Source: Shewanella psychrotolerans
GTDB taxonomy: Bacteria > Pseudomonadota > Gammaproteobacteria > Enterobacterales > Shewanellaceae
Direction of reading: 5' to 3'
Length of the DNA stretch: 64,000 nt
Assembly (NCBI RefSeq): GCF_019457595.1
Contig: NZ_CP080419.1
Span: forward strand, 4,092,001 to 4,156,000
Position 1 is the stretch's first letter. Every line of letters begins with the position of its first letter. Below, piece by piece: positions 52,379-61,570 of the stretch. The position numbers were made by a program, and so were the translations under genes. Under the pieces are notes generated by a model. The model was not told the DNA's origin, made no database searches, and worked only from the letters and a program-made list of their open reading frames with translations.

Positions 52379-54343
52379 TTATTTATCAACATAGGAATAC
52401 CATCCCTTTCGATAAGCCATACTACCAAAATTAGCATGGGCATGCGCTTCCTTGGTCAGTGCTTGATCAAGCTGAGTCGCTATAAGTTTCTTACCATCGA
52501 CCAAGAAAGTTTTTGGTGTTTTATCTGGTTGAAAAATTACCGCCTTGCCATTTTTAATATACGCAAAGTTCTTATCATATTGCAGCATTGCTCTCAATTG
52601 AGAATCATCTAATGGCTTAGTGAAGTCGTTACCCAGCATTGGGTGCTCACCAGAAGCTCCTATCAGTGACAGGAGTGTTGGGGCAAGATCAATCTGGCTT
52701 GCTAGCCGAGCATCCTCTCTATGCTCCACACCATTGCCAAAAATAACAGCAGGGATATGGAAGTGACCAACGGGGACTAAACTCGCACCAGATACACGGG
52801 AATCATGATCAGCAACGACCACGAATATCGTATCTTTCCAGTATTCCGATTGTTTTGCCTTTTCAACAAATTGTCCCAAAGCATAATCAGAATATTTAGC
52901 GGCATTATTACGAGTTTGTTTTTGACTGTCGTACTGTGAAATTTTGCCATCGGGATAATCGTACGGAGCATGATTTGACGACGTAAATACAAGACTAAAG
53001 AATGGCTTACCTTGTTTATGTAGCTCGGCGAACTCTTTATCCGCTTGATCATACAAATCTTCGTCAGATGCGCCCCAAGAACCGTTAAAATCAATTTTGT
53101 CGAAATCACTACCTTGAACAATATCTTGAAAACCATTACCTAAAAAGAATGTCTTCATATTATCGAAATGCGCTTCACCACCGTAAATGAACTGTGTGTG
53201 ATATCCCTGCTCACCAAGAAAACTGGCTAAAGTAAAAAAGTTTTGTTGAGATTTACCCAGCTTAACAACAGCGCGTGCTGGGGTTGGGGTAAAGCCAGTC
53301 ACAACAGCTTCAATCCCTCTGACAGAACGCGTACCTGTCGCGTATAAGCGGGTAAAGTTCCATCCCTCATCCATGATTTTGTCTAGGTTAGGAGTCAGTG
53401 GCAATCCTCCCAATTTTCCTACGTATCTCGCTCCCAAGCTCTCTTGCAACAAAATAACTAAATTCTTCTTACGATTGGGAAAACTAGCGGTATGCATCGT
53501 TTTCGTTGGAACAAGAGGATCAGAGAAATCAGCATGTGGATTTTGTAAAGTGCTACGAACTTGCTCAAGCAGCTCATCTTGGTCCAGAGCGCCATAAAAT
53601 TCAGCGCTCGACATTTCATTTTTTGTTTGTTTCCACGCAAAGGCGACTGAATAAGCAGAATTTAGGCTGAGATCATTTAACAAGTGATCCGTTGAAAATG
53701 CCACTAATGAGGAGTTTATCGGGCGATGCTCTAACGTACCACGAGCGCCTAGAATAAGAAGGCAAGCAACAGCAAGTTGCATCCCTACTTGCTGTAAGAG
53801 CGACCCTTTGGTCTCTGTAGGCCAAACAATATCGAACACTTTACTCAACAATCGGGCTGCGATGAATAATCCTGCTACGGTGACTAAAATTTCGATTTTG
53901 TAACCCGAAATCAGCATCGAAAAGACTTCTTTTGGGTAGACTAGATAATCGATAAACAGTCGGTTTGGACGCAAGTCATATTCAAGAATGAACGTGGGAG
54001 TAATCAGTTCAAAGAACAAAAACAACATGCTGCCTCCCACTAAGTAAACTTTTAGAGGTAGGCGAAGGTGGTGAGTCACTTTTAGCAGCGTTGCCAGCAT
54101 TATCAACAACAATGCTGGTACCAGCAAATAACACACTGCCGAAATATCAATGCGAAAACCACCGAAAAAAATTTGGCCAGAGTCAACAGAGGCAAACGCA
54201 CGCTCACTCTGCCATAACGAAAGCATCAATCGCGAAGCACTCAACAATATTAAATCAATCAAAGCAAAGCACAGCACTGGCAGTAATGTGCCCATTCTTA
54301 GTCTTGAATCGTCATTGCTCTGCGTTGAAATTAGCGCAACCAT
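52379..54343 (-). CDS. LTA synthase-like membrane sulfatase-fold transferase
   Basis: The 654-residue protein has five N-terminal membrane helices and a large periplasmic alkaline-phosphatase/sulfatase domain, like LtaS, OpgB and related phosphoglycerol transferases. Catalytic-site features are NLVILLQESLGARY (metal Glu), YATGTRSVRGIEAV (Thr nucleophile), FSLVFTSSNHAPYDYP and VVVADHDSRVSG. ATG 54343 is chosen, with GGGGAA six bases upstream, giving a 13-nt overlap with dgkA; the frame opens at 54373. Substrate is unknown: a phosphoglycerol or phosphoethanolamine donor and a glycan, glucan or lipid acceptor are possible. Confidence 0.87.
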   Translation of the reverse strand: MVALISTQSNDDSRLRMGTLLPVLCFALIDLILLSASRLMLSLWQSERAFASVDSGQIFFGGFRIDISAVCYLLVPALLLIMLATLLKVTHHLRLPLKVYLVGGSMLFLFFELITPTFILEYDLRPNRLFIDYLVYPKEVFSMLISGYKIEILVTVAGLFIAARLLSKVFDIVWPTETKGSLLQQVGMQLAVACLLILGARGTLEHRPINSSLVAFSTDHLLNDLSLNSAYSVAFAWKQTKNEMSSAEFYGALDQDELLEQVRSTLQNPHADFSDPLVPTKTMHTASFPNRKKNLVILLQESLGARYVGKLGGLPLTPNLDKIMDEGWNFTRLYATGTRSVRGIEAVVTGFTPTPARAVVKLGKSQQNFFTLASFLGEQGYHTQFIYGGEAHFDNMKTFFLGNGFQDIVQGSDFDKIDFNGSWGASDEDLYDQADKEFAELHKQGKPFFSLVFTSSNHAPYDYPDGKISQYDSQKQTRNNAAKYSDYALGQFVEKAKQSEYWKDTIFVVVADHDSRVSGASLVPVGHFHIPAVIFGNGVEHREDARLASQIDLAPTLLSLIGASGEHPMLGNDFTKPLDDSQLRAMLQYDKNFAYIKNGKAVIFQPDKTPKTFLVDGKKLIATQLDQALTKEAHAHANFGSMAYRKGWYSYVDK

Positions 54344-54705
54344 AGAACCGTTCCCCAAATAGCCAGAGAACAAATCATGCTCAATAGTACTAAAGCGGAG
54401 CCGATATTCTTAGCTACGCCTGATAACATGTGATACTCCAACCCTACTCGGTCAACCACAGCCTCAATTGCGGTATTCACCATTTCGGCAAACAGCACTG
54501 ACACCATGCCTAACATAACTAATAAGGTATGCATAGCCGATAAATCCAGCCAAAATGCAAACGCTGATAACGGTACAAAAAGCATTAGTTCTTGTTGGAA
54601 GGCCGCTTCGTTTTTACAAAGCCATTTGAAGCCGTTAAAGCTATGGACAAAGGTATAAATAATACGATGAATACCTTCACGTTTAATGATGATTTCTTGT
54701 TGCAT
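54331..54705 (-). CDS. dgkA: DgkA, diacylglycerol kinase
   Basis: DgkA phosphorylates diacylglycerol to phosphatidic acid in the inner membrane. The 124-residue protein has three membrane helices and the signature NEAAFQQEL, then EMVNTAIEAVVDRVG with the catalytic Glu. It lies 23 nt after eptA and overlaps the LtaS-like gene. Its neighbours would both release diacylglycerol when moving lipid headgroups, so a local recycling role is a strong contextual inference. Confidence 0.95.
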   Translation of the reverse strand: MQQEIIIKREGIHRIIYTFVHSFNGFKWLCKNEAAFQQELMLFVPLSAFAFWLDLSAMHTLLVMLGMVSVLFAEMVNTAIEAVVDRVGLEYHMLSGVAKNIGSALVLLSMICSLAIWGTVLWLR

Positions 54706-54728
54706 GTTTACGGTACTCTATCAAATGG

Positions 54729-56366
54729 TTATGAATCTAAGCGGCAACTGTATGTGATATCCAGTTCTGAATCTTGAACTTCTGTCTGAACGCCATACAC
54801 CCCAAGCAAGCTATGAAATAAGTTATCGTGTGATAATGTGTCTTTCTGTGCTTTTTCTTTAAGACATTGAGTACTTAGCTCTTTTTGCTGAGCATACTCT
54901 TCTGGCATCCACATTAACCAAGGCACTTGTGTTTGCTCCTTCGGTGCTATCGCATAAGGTGTACCGTGCAAGTACAGCCCACCTTCACCCAGTGATTCAC
55001 CATGATCAGAGATATAAGTCATCATGACGTTATAGTCGTTCGACACGCTTTTCAGTTCATCAATCACTTGGGATAAGACATAGTCGGTATACACCAGTGT
55101 ATTGTCGTAAGCATTAACGATTTGCTTGTCGTTACAGTTTTCAATGTCACTACGGTTACATGCAGGTTGGAACGGTGCTTGAGCATCTGGATAGCGTTGC
55201 CAATAGGTAGGCCCATGACTACCTATCGTATGCAGAACCAACAACTTGTTATGAGAACCATCATCGATAAACTGTTTGGCATCTTTAAGCATGGCAACAT
55301 CAAAACAAGTTGAACCGTTACAATCGTCATTTTTTAGCGATGGATCGATGGCAATGTAAGTTAGATTTTTAGCAACACCTTTATCGCCACCATCATTATC
55401 AATCCACATAACATCAACTCCTGCGTGTTGAAGTACGTTGAGTACATTATCCTGAGCAGCCGCGCGGGGTTTACTATAAGAATTGCGAGTCATATTGGAG
55501 AACATACACGGAACGGACAAAGCTGTGTAAGAGCCACACGAAGACACATTCTGAAAGACAATTAAGTTCATATTTTTTGTGTACGGATCGGTATCTCGGT
55601 CATATCCGTTGTAAGTAAAATTCATAGCACGTGCTGCTTCACCTAAAACGACGACCATCAAGGTTGGTTTGCCATTTTCAACTTCAGCCACTTTCGCGTC
55701 CGTTCCCAGCGTTTGGTAAGCCAACTTCGTTTCGAAATAAGTTTTCTTCAGATATTTAGCACCATTGAAAATATGTGCAGGGTTAACCATCTTGCTCAAA
55801 TAGCTATTATTGCGACCTACGGACACATAATCCTTATAGCAAGTCTCTGTGACAAGACCGATACCTACTACCGCAACGAATACAATACCTACACGAGCGA
55901 TAAGAGCATGCTTCCAAATCCGATACGGCTTGATGCGCACAGCGGCGATAAAAATGCACGGTAAAATACCAAAAACAAACAGATAGAAGACAGACCTAAA
56001 GTTAAGGTAGAACAAAATTTCTGAAGAATTAGACTCAAACACGCTTTCCATCATTGTTGAATCAAACATGGTTTGGAAATTTACCGCTGCGTACAAAGCA
56101 CCAGCAGAGGTCAGAACCACAAAGCATATAAATGGCTTAAACACATAAGGCCAAGCAAAAGCCGAAAATATAATGGCAAACGCACAAATAAGTAATATCG
56201 GGGCAGTATAAGGGAAGATAGAATTGGAAACGTCCGAACTCAAATTAAAAATAGTCTTCAGTACGGGATAATTCATCACAGTTCCGAAGTATACAGCACA
56301 TAAAAGAATGAGCGTTGTCATATGCATCTGAATACGATATGTAAGCAATTTCTTTATTGACATCAT
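54729..56366 (-). CDS. eptA: EptA-type phosphoethanolamine transferase
   Basis: EptA-family enzymes move phosphoethanolamine from phosphatidylethanolamine to lipid A, lowering charge and sensitivity to cationic peptides such as polymyxin. The 545-residue protein has five N-terminal membrane helices. Its periplasmic domain has metal Glu in VVLGEAARAMNF, Thr nucleophile in SSCGSYTALSVPCMFS, HTIGSHGPTYWQRYP, and SDHGESLGEGGLYLHG. Six paired Cys are typical of the family. GEA replaces the commoner GET after the metal Glu. Acceptor specificity (lipid A or core sugar) is not provable from sequence. Confidence 0.92.
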   Translation of the reverse strand: MMSIKKLLTYRIQMHMTTLILLCAVYFGTVMNYPVLKTIFNLSSDVSNSIFPYTAPILLICAFAIIFSAFAWPYVFKPFICFVVLTSAGALYAAVNFQTMFDSTMMESVFESNSSEILFYLNFRSVFYLFVFGILPCIFIAAVRIKPYRIWKHALIARVGIVFVAVVGIGLVTETCYKDYVSVGRNNSYLSKMVNPAHIFNGAKYLKKTYFETKLAYQTLGTDAKVAEVENGKPTLMVVVLGEAARAMNFTYNGYDRDTDPYTKNMNLIVFQNVSSCGSYTALSVPCMFSNMTRNSYSKPRAAAQDNVLNVLQHAGVDVMWIDNDGGDKGVAKNLTYIAIDPSLKNDDCNGSTCFDVAMLKDAKQFIDDGSHNKLLVLHTIGSHGPTYWQRYPDAQAPFQPACNRSDIENCNDKQIVNAYDNTLVYTDYVLSQVIDELKSVSNDYNVMMTYISDHGESLGEGGLYLHGTPYAIAPKEQTQVPWLMWMPEEYAQQKELSTQCLKEKAQKDTLSHDNLFHSLLGVYGVQTEVQDSELDITYSCRLDS

Positions 56367-56701
56367 CTATGATAAGCCTGGTAATATTTCTTATAGATAT
56401 AGGAACTTACTGATTTCAGAACTAGTGAATAAAAATGGAATAGACTTTTACAGTTCTAAGATGGGGTTAGTATTGCAATTGATGTGTAAAAAAATTGTCG
56501 ACAACGGTATTTCTGGTGCACTAGCCTGCATCGCGTCACTGGTATTTTTTGCTATTGCGACTACAGTCCACATATGGGTTATTACCAACCCAACATGCTT
56601 ATATAAAAGAAAATGGCTTTTGTATTATAATTACAAAAGCCATTTTTATGTCATCATATGGGTTCAGCGACAGGCTGGACTGACCCCTAATGCCTTAAAC
56701 A
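56367..56701. other. 335-nt gap between eptA and rsmJ
   Basis: Holds the probable eptA promoter region (no boxes assigned) and the rsmJ terminator. A plus-strand frame with one hydrophobic stretch (about 56461-56600) runs through the terminator into rsmJ antisense and was not accepted as a gene. Confidence 0.55.
56610..56646 (-). terminator. Terminator of rsmJ
   Basis: AAATGGCTTTTGTA and TACAAAAGCCATTT form a 14-bp stem with a short AT loop and T-rich flanks on both strands. Confidence 0.88.
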
Positions 56702-57481
56702 CTAACCACTTTTCATCGCTGCTTTCACATAGACATCGAAGCGGTTTTTCTTAGTAGCGATAACCGTACTGGGTTTGACGCCGTCTAAGTCTTCGGCGTA
56801 ATCGGGACGTTTGACTACCACGCGTTTGCTGGCTAACGCCATGGCTGGCGCAAGCAACCCATCGGCGTCTAGGTCGGCGCCAACTAATGACTGAAACACC
56901 CGCATCTCTTTTTTCACTAAGGCTGACTTTTCACGATGGGGATACATGGGATCTAAATACACCACATCGACCTGATGGCCGACATCTGCCAATGCAGTTA
57001 AGCTTGAGCCATGAACTAAATGCATCCGCTCTTGCATCCATGAGCCAATGTCGACATCTTGATAAGCGCGGCGCAAACCATCTTCAAGTAAGGCTGCAAC
57101 CACAGGGTTACGCTCAACCATAGTGACACTGCAACCAAGGCTTGCCAGCACAAAGGCGTCGCGACCTAAACCCGCAGTACCATCGACCACACTTGGGCAA
57201 ACTCCCTGCTTTAAACCAACGGCTTTGGCAATTGATTGACCTCGGCCACCACCAAACTTGCGTCGATGAGCGACAGCCCCAGAAACAAAATCCACCACGA
57301 TACCTTTTAACTTAGGTTCATCGCGCTTATTGAGTACCAGACAATCATGCTCAAATACCAATTCAAACAAGGAGTCCTTATCAAACACTAGACCCCAGCG
57401 CTCACAAATGGCTTCGAGTGAAGGATATTGGTTATTAAAAAAAATCCCAGTGATAGGGCTTGGGTTTAGTTGTTCGGTCAC
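56702..57481 (-). CDS. rsmJ: RsmJ, 16S rRNA (guanine-1516 N2) methyltransferase
   Basis: RsmJ (YhiQ) methylates G1516 of 16S rRNA. The 259-residue protein has the family N-terminal block with FVSGAVAHRRKFGGGRGQ, SAM-binding VVDGTAGLGRDAFVLASLGC, VTMVERNPVVAALLEDGL and catalytic YLDPMYPHREKSALVKKEMR. In many gammaproteobacteria it lies near rlmJ, as it does here about 4 kb away. Confidence 0.95.
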   Translation of the reverse strand: MTEQLNPSPITGIFFNNQYPSLEAICERWGLVFDKDSLFELVFEHDCLVLNKRDEPKLKGIVVDFVSGAVAHRRKFGGGRGQSIAKAVGLKQGVCPSVVDGTAGLGRDAFVLASLGCSVTMVERNPVVAALLEDGLRRAYQDVDIGSWMQERMHLVHGSSLTALADVGHQVDVVYLDPMYPHREKSALVKKEMRVFQSLVGADLDADGLLAPAMALASKRVVVKRPDYAEDLDGVKPSTVIATKKNRFDVYVKAAMKSG

Positions 57482-57522
57482 GTTAGCTCTATGTTTGAAA
57501 AATTAGCCTGTTCATTATGCCA

Positions 57523-57553
57523 GACGCTTTGAAAGTAATGAAATCAAAGCGTC
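57523..57553. promoter_or_regulatory. 10-bp inverted repeat in rsmJ/CxxC-protein intergenic region
   Basis: GACGCTTTGA (57523-57532) and TCAAAGCGTC (57544-57553) are perfect inverted repeats, 11 nt apart. A second, 7-bp pair GCAGAAG/CTTCTGC lies at 57577-57600. They may be operators or leader hairpins for the iron-uptake genes; no canonical Fur box was found. Confidence 0.35.
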
Positions 57554-57678
57554 ATCTATACGACTTATAATCAACGGCAGAAGGCGACGGGCTCTTCTGC
57601 GAGATTCATATAAATCTAGTTATTTTTGACTATAACTACTATATAATCGTCGGCTTAATTACCTAAGGAAGCAATTTT

Positions 57679-57969
57679 TTGGCTCATGTGACGCAATCAA
57701 GACGAAGTATTACATTATGGCTTATTGCCGTGATGGTGCTGTTGTCTTTAGCCACATCGATCCACAGCGTTGTTCATTTAAAAGAAAAGCCTACCGATCA
57801 GTGTGTGCTTTGTATTCATCAGCACCTGCATCAGAACGCGATAACGAGTACCCCTTTTAATTTCCACTTAACTCAGCAACAGTTTGTTCCTGCTGAGTTT
57901 ACCGCTATTACCTATAACCGACCATTCCGCTTTTTCTTCAATAGTCGGGCCCCACCGATAACAGCATAA
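57679..57969 (+). CDS. Small membrane-anchored CxxC/His protein upstream of TonB receptor
   Basis: The 96-residue product starts at TTG, nine bases after AAGGA; no ATG is available. It has a membrane or signal segment (ITLWLIAVMVLLSLATSIHS) and then DQCVLCIHQHLHQN, a Cys/His cluster able to bind metal. This resembles small DUF2946/DUF2607-like proteins that precede TonB-dependent receptors, but I cannot assign it firmly. The receptor begins 78 nt downstream, so they are probably one operon. Confidence 0.7.
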   Translation: MAHVTQSRRSITLWLIAVMVLLSLATSIHSVVHLKEKPTDQCVLCIHQHLHQNAITSTPFNFHLTQQQFVPAEFTAITYNRPFRFFFNSRAPPITA

Positions 57970-58047
57970 GCATTTCATTTTATTTATTAATTATATTCTA
58001 GCGCCTTGGCTGGACTAAGACGCTTTTGCTTGTTTTTCGGAGTGGAA

Positions 58048-60192
58048 ATGACTTTCTTTGCTACAACTAAGCGCGCCATACTATTTATGAGCGCCTTACT
58101 GACACTTACCCCAAATTTAACGGTTCTTGCTGGGGAATCGACTCAAACCAATAATAATGTGGACGAGTCAATCGAACGCTTAACTATCCACTATCGCCAA
58201 GCCTATCGAGGCAATGTTTCCAGCGAACAGCTACCCCAAGCAATCAGTGTGCTAGATCAGCAACTGATCAACGATGCCGGCTTAACCCGATTTCAAGACG
58301 TTCTCGATTACTCCGCAAGTGTGGCGCGGCAAAATAATGGTGGCGGATTATGGGACAGTTTTTCGTTACGAGGATTTCCAGGTAATGAAAATATGCCATC
58401 GGGGTATTTAATTAACGGTTTTAACGGTGGCCGAGGATTCAGTGGGCACCGCGATCTATCTAATGTGGCCTATGTCGAAATACTAAAGGGGCCAGGTTCG
58501 GCACTGTACGGTCGTTCAGAACCTGGTGGAACCGTCAATATCGTCACAAAGAAACCTCAATACCAAACGAGCGGTTATCTCAAAGCCACAGGGGGAAACT
58601 TCGATCAATATCGCTTAGAAGGCGATTTTACTTCAGGGTTAACCAATGCTCTGGCATTTCGTATAAACGGTGCTTGGCAAGAATATGATAGCTTTCGAGA
58701 TCACGTATTTAGCGACAAAAAAATCGTCACCCCCTCAGTAAGGTGGCAATTATCTGACAAAGCCTCCCTTCTCTACGAGGTTGAGTATCTCAAGCAAGAA
58801 CAGCTATTCGATCGCGGTTTTATTGTACTCGATAACAATATTAATACGCTGCCGCGCTCCCGTTACTTAGGCGAACCCAATGACGGCCCTACTGTGGTCA
58901 AGGCTATGGGTCACCAACTAACGTATGACTACCAGCTTAATGACCAATGGTCATTCGTCGCTGGCTATAACTATCGAGACTCATCATTAAAAGGATTTTC
59001 TTCCGATGCGGAGTTGGCAAAAGGACGCCAATCGTTATTCGATGATGGCAGAACACTGACCAGACAGCACCGCTATCGAGATTATTCATCTGCAGATAAC
59101 TCTGTGCGCTTGGAACTAAGTGGCATGGTGGATACAGGGGTTATTAACCATAATTTGCTGCTCGGGGCCGATGCTTATCACTATAAACTCAAAACAGGAC
59201 TCTATCGCTATCGAGGCAAGAAAGGCGAATATGCCATCGATATATTTGATCCTCAGTATGGTGGCCCTCAGCCAGACGTAAGCTTGCTGTATGAGGACAA
59301 GGAAACTCAAAAAGCATGGGGCGCTTACATTCAAGATCAAATGGATTTAACCGAACAATGGAAACTACATTTAGGATTGAGATTTGATCACTATGAGCAA
59401 GATATCAGTGAATTAGTCAAAGATACGCTATCTGAGAAAACCGACAGTCGAGTGAGTCCTAAAATTGGCTTAGTGTATCAGTGGTCTAATGACCTCAGTT
59501 TCTACGCGTCTTACTCTGAAGGCTTTTTACCGCTATCCGGAACTGACTATGCTGGCATGCCTTTCGACCCAGAAGAGAGTCTATCGACTGAAATCGGAAT
59601 GAAGTTCAACGGCCATTGGCTGAATCAATTACCGATTAATGGCAGCATTGCAATTTTTGATGCTAAAAAGAGCAATATCTTAACCTCAGACCCAGTTAAC
59701 GTCGGCTTCTCCGCCACGCTAGGTGAAGCAAAAAGCACAGGGGTTGAACTCGATTTAGCCGCCGACATTAGCGATTATTTACAAGCGCAAGTTTCCTATG
59801 CCTATTTAAACACTCGCACGGCAAACGATACCTTAAATGTCGATTGGGGCGTGTTAATTCCCGCAGGAAGCCCCCTAGTTAATGTTCCCGAACAGACAGC
59901 GAGCCTAGTACTAAAACAAGATCTAAATGAATTCGATATCGATGGCCATATCGGATTAAGTTGGCGCTATGTTGATTCACGCTTGGGCGACTCTGCGATG
60001 CCTAGCTTTGAACTTCCTTTTTATCAATTAGTGGGACTATTTGCCAACACCTACCTTAATGACAACTTAAGCCTTGGCGTTAATATCGACAACCTCCTTG
60101 ATGAAGTCTATATCGCAAACAGTTATTCAGCCCTATGGGCCGTACCAGGTGAACCACGCAATTTCAAAGTGAGTGTAAAATATGAGTTCTAG
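58048..60192 (+). CDS. TonB-dependent siderophore receptor
   Basis: This outer-membrane receptor imports a ferric siderophore using TonB energy. ATG 58048 has GGAG five bases upstream, giving 714 residues with a signal peptide (RAILFMSALLTLTP, cleavage near VLAG). A TonB-box-like ERLTIHY follows. The plug domain has DVLDYSASVARQNNGGG, FSLRGFP and VEILKGPGSALYGRSEPGGT, then IVTKKP, the pattern of the ferrichrome/hydroxamate-type group. A 22-strand barrel ends in KVSVKYEF with terminal Phe. Ligand cannot be named. Its 3' end overlaps the acyltransferase gene by 11 nt. Confidence 0.94.
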   Translation: MTFFATTKRAILFMSALLTLTPNLTVLAGESTQTNNNVDESIERLTIHYRQAYRGNVSSEQLPQAISVLDQQLINDAGLTRFQDVLDYSASVARQNNGGGLWDSFSLRGFPGNENMPSGYLINGFNGGRGFSGHRDLSNVAYVEILKGPGSALYGRSEPGGTVNIVTKKPQYQTSGYLKATGGNFDQYRLEGDFTSGLTNALAFRINGAWQEYDSFRDHVFSDKKIVTPSVRWQLSDKASLLYEVEYLKQEQLFDRGFIVLDNNINTLPRSRYLGEPNDGPTVVKAMGHQLTYDYQLNDQWSFVAGYNYRDSSLKGFSSDAELAKGRQSLFDDGRTLTRQHRYRDYSSADNSVRLELSGMVDTGVINHNLLLGADAYHYKLKTGLYRYRGKKGEYAIDIFDPQYGGPQPDVSLLYEDKETQKAWGAYIQDQMDLTEQWKLHLGLRFDHYEQDISELVKDTLSEKTDSRVSPKIGLVYQWSNDLSFYASYSEGFLPLSGTDYAGMPFDPEESLSTEIGMKFNGHWLNQLPINGSIAIFDAKKSNILTSDPVNVGFSATLGEAKSTGVELDLAADISDYLQAQVSYAYLNTRTANDTLNVDWGVLIPAGSPLVNVPEQTASLVLKQDLNEFDIDGHIGLSWRYVDSRLGDSAMPSFELPFYQLVGLFANTYLNDNLSLGVNIDNLLDEVYIANSYSALWAVPGEPRNFKVSVKYEF

Positions 60193-61387
60193 TCTTTCGC
60201 ACAGTGTCCATGGTGCATCGGCTCAGCATCCACAAACACCTCAGCGTACAGCGAGGATCAATAGCATTGATATCATGCGTGGCGCAGTAATGTTGATTAT
60301 GTTGCTCGATCATGTCCGCGAGCGCTTTTTCTTACATATGCAAGTGAGCGATCCAATGGATCTAAGCACAACATCTTCGGCCCTTTTCCTCAGCCGATTT
60401 GCAGCCCACTTTTGTGCGCCCATATTTGTATTTCTGACTGGTGTTTCCGCTTGGCTATATGCCAATCGAAACCATAGTGGTGCCACTGGCAAGCCTCGTT
60501 CTGCGAGGGCATTTTTGATTAAGCGTGGGTTATTCCTCATTGCCCTCGAGATCTTAGTGATAAATTTTTCGTGGATGGGTAACTATCATACGCTTTGGCT
60601 GCAAGTTATTTGGGTGATTGGATTAAGTATGCTTGCTCTTGCCGCGTTAATTAATCTACCAAGGTTATGGATGGCATTATTAGGTTTAGCGATAGTATTT
60701 GGACATAACCTGCTAACCCCGATAGGTTTTAACTATGGCGATTGGGGCTACAGCCTGTGGACCTTACTGCATGACCGAGGCTACCTAGTTGCCGAGGGCT
60801 CGCTTAAAGTCAAAGTAAGTTATCCCACCCTACCTTGGATCGGTGTCATTTTACTGGGTTATGTCATGGGGCCACTATTTAGCGGTAAGAATTCAGCTTC
60901 ACTACGCCAACAAAAATTACTGTTTTTAGGAGTCAGTAGCTTGCTGCTATTTGTGTTTTTACGTGGCCTCAATATCTATGGTGAGACTCTACCATGGCAA
61001 GCAGGGACAAATTTAAGTGAAACCTTAATGTCAGTCTTTAACTTAACCAAATATCCACCATCTCTAAGCTTCTTGCTGGTTACCTTAGGTGGTATGTTTT
61101 TGTGTTTAATTGCTTTTGAGAAAAATATGGGCCGAGTTGGTCATTGGCTTGCGGTATTTGGTTCAGTGCCAATGTTCTTTTACATATTGCATCTATACGT
61201 TCTTTTGCTGTTACAAAACACGGCGAAGTTTATGTTTGGCGCCAATTATGGTGATCTGTTTGGTGTTGATCACATTGCATGGGTTTGGGCAATCACAGTG
61301 ATTTTAATTCCATTACTTTATTATCCAGTGAAGCAGTTTAGTGCTTATAAACAGCAAAATAATCAAGCTTGGATTAAGTATCTATAA
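60182..61387 (+). CDS. DUF1624/HGSNAT-like membrane acyltransferase
   Basis: The 401-residue polytopic protein has about ten membrane helices. Its N-terminal block RINSIDIMRGAVMLIMLLDH, then HFCAPIFVFLTGVSAW, is the signature of the DUF1624/YeiB/HGSNAT-like acyltransferase group. The Asp and His of the LLDH motif, likely for acyl transfer, are present. It starts inside the receptor gene (11-nt overlap), so translation is coupled. A role in acylating or handling a siderophore or envelope sugar is contextual inference only. Confidence 0.85.
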   Translation: MSSSLSHSVHGASAQHPQTPQRTARINSIDIMRGAVMLIMLLDHVRERFFLHMQVSDPMDLSTTSSALFLSRFAAHFCAPIFVFLTGVSAWLYANRNHSGATGKPRSARAFLIKRGLFLIALEILVINFSWMGNYHTLWLQVIWVIGLSMLALAALINLPRLWMALLGLAIVFGHNLLTPIGFNYGDWGYSLWTLLHDRGYLVAEGSLKVKVSYPTLPWIGVILLGYVMGPLFSGKNSASLRQQKLLFLGVSSLLLFVFLRGLNIYGETLPWQAGTNLSETLMSVFNLTKYPPSLSFLLVTLGGMFLCLIAFEKNMGRVGHWLAVFGSVPMFFYILHLYVLLLLQNTAKFMFGANYGDLFGVDHIAWVWAITVILIPLLYYPVKQFSAYKQQNNQAWIKYL

Positions 61388-61398
61388 AGCACGCTCTT

Positions 61399-61431
61399 GA
61401 ACACCCAGTGATCATTCATTACTGGGTGTTC
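61399..61431 (+). terminator. Terminator after the receptor/acyltransferase operon
   Basis: GAACACCCAGT (61399-61409) pairs with ACTGGGTGTTC (61421-61431); 11-bp perfect stem, short pyrimidine tail. Confidence 0.72.
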
Positions 61432-61570
61432 TCTATCAGGTCGACATAACAACGACTTGCCCGTGATATCTGAGTTTTTACCACCCGTTTAATCGCTAGG
61501 TTTTACCTCTTAGCACTTAGTCCCTATAATCGCCCTATAAAGGCAACTCCCCTCGACCATTGGACACTCC

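Noticed and set aside
56425..56754. 109-codon ORF with one hydrophobic segment between eptA and rsmJ
   Set aside because: It runs through a 14-bp terminator stem and into rsmJ antisense, has a weak GTG start and no family resemblance.
57600..57680. Fur box upstream of the siderophore receptor operon
   Set aside because: AT-rich dyads are present but none approaches the GATAATGATAATCATTATC consensus.
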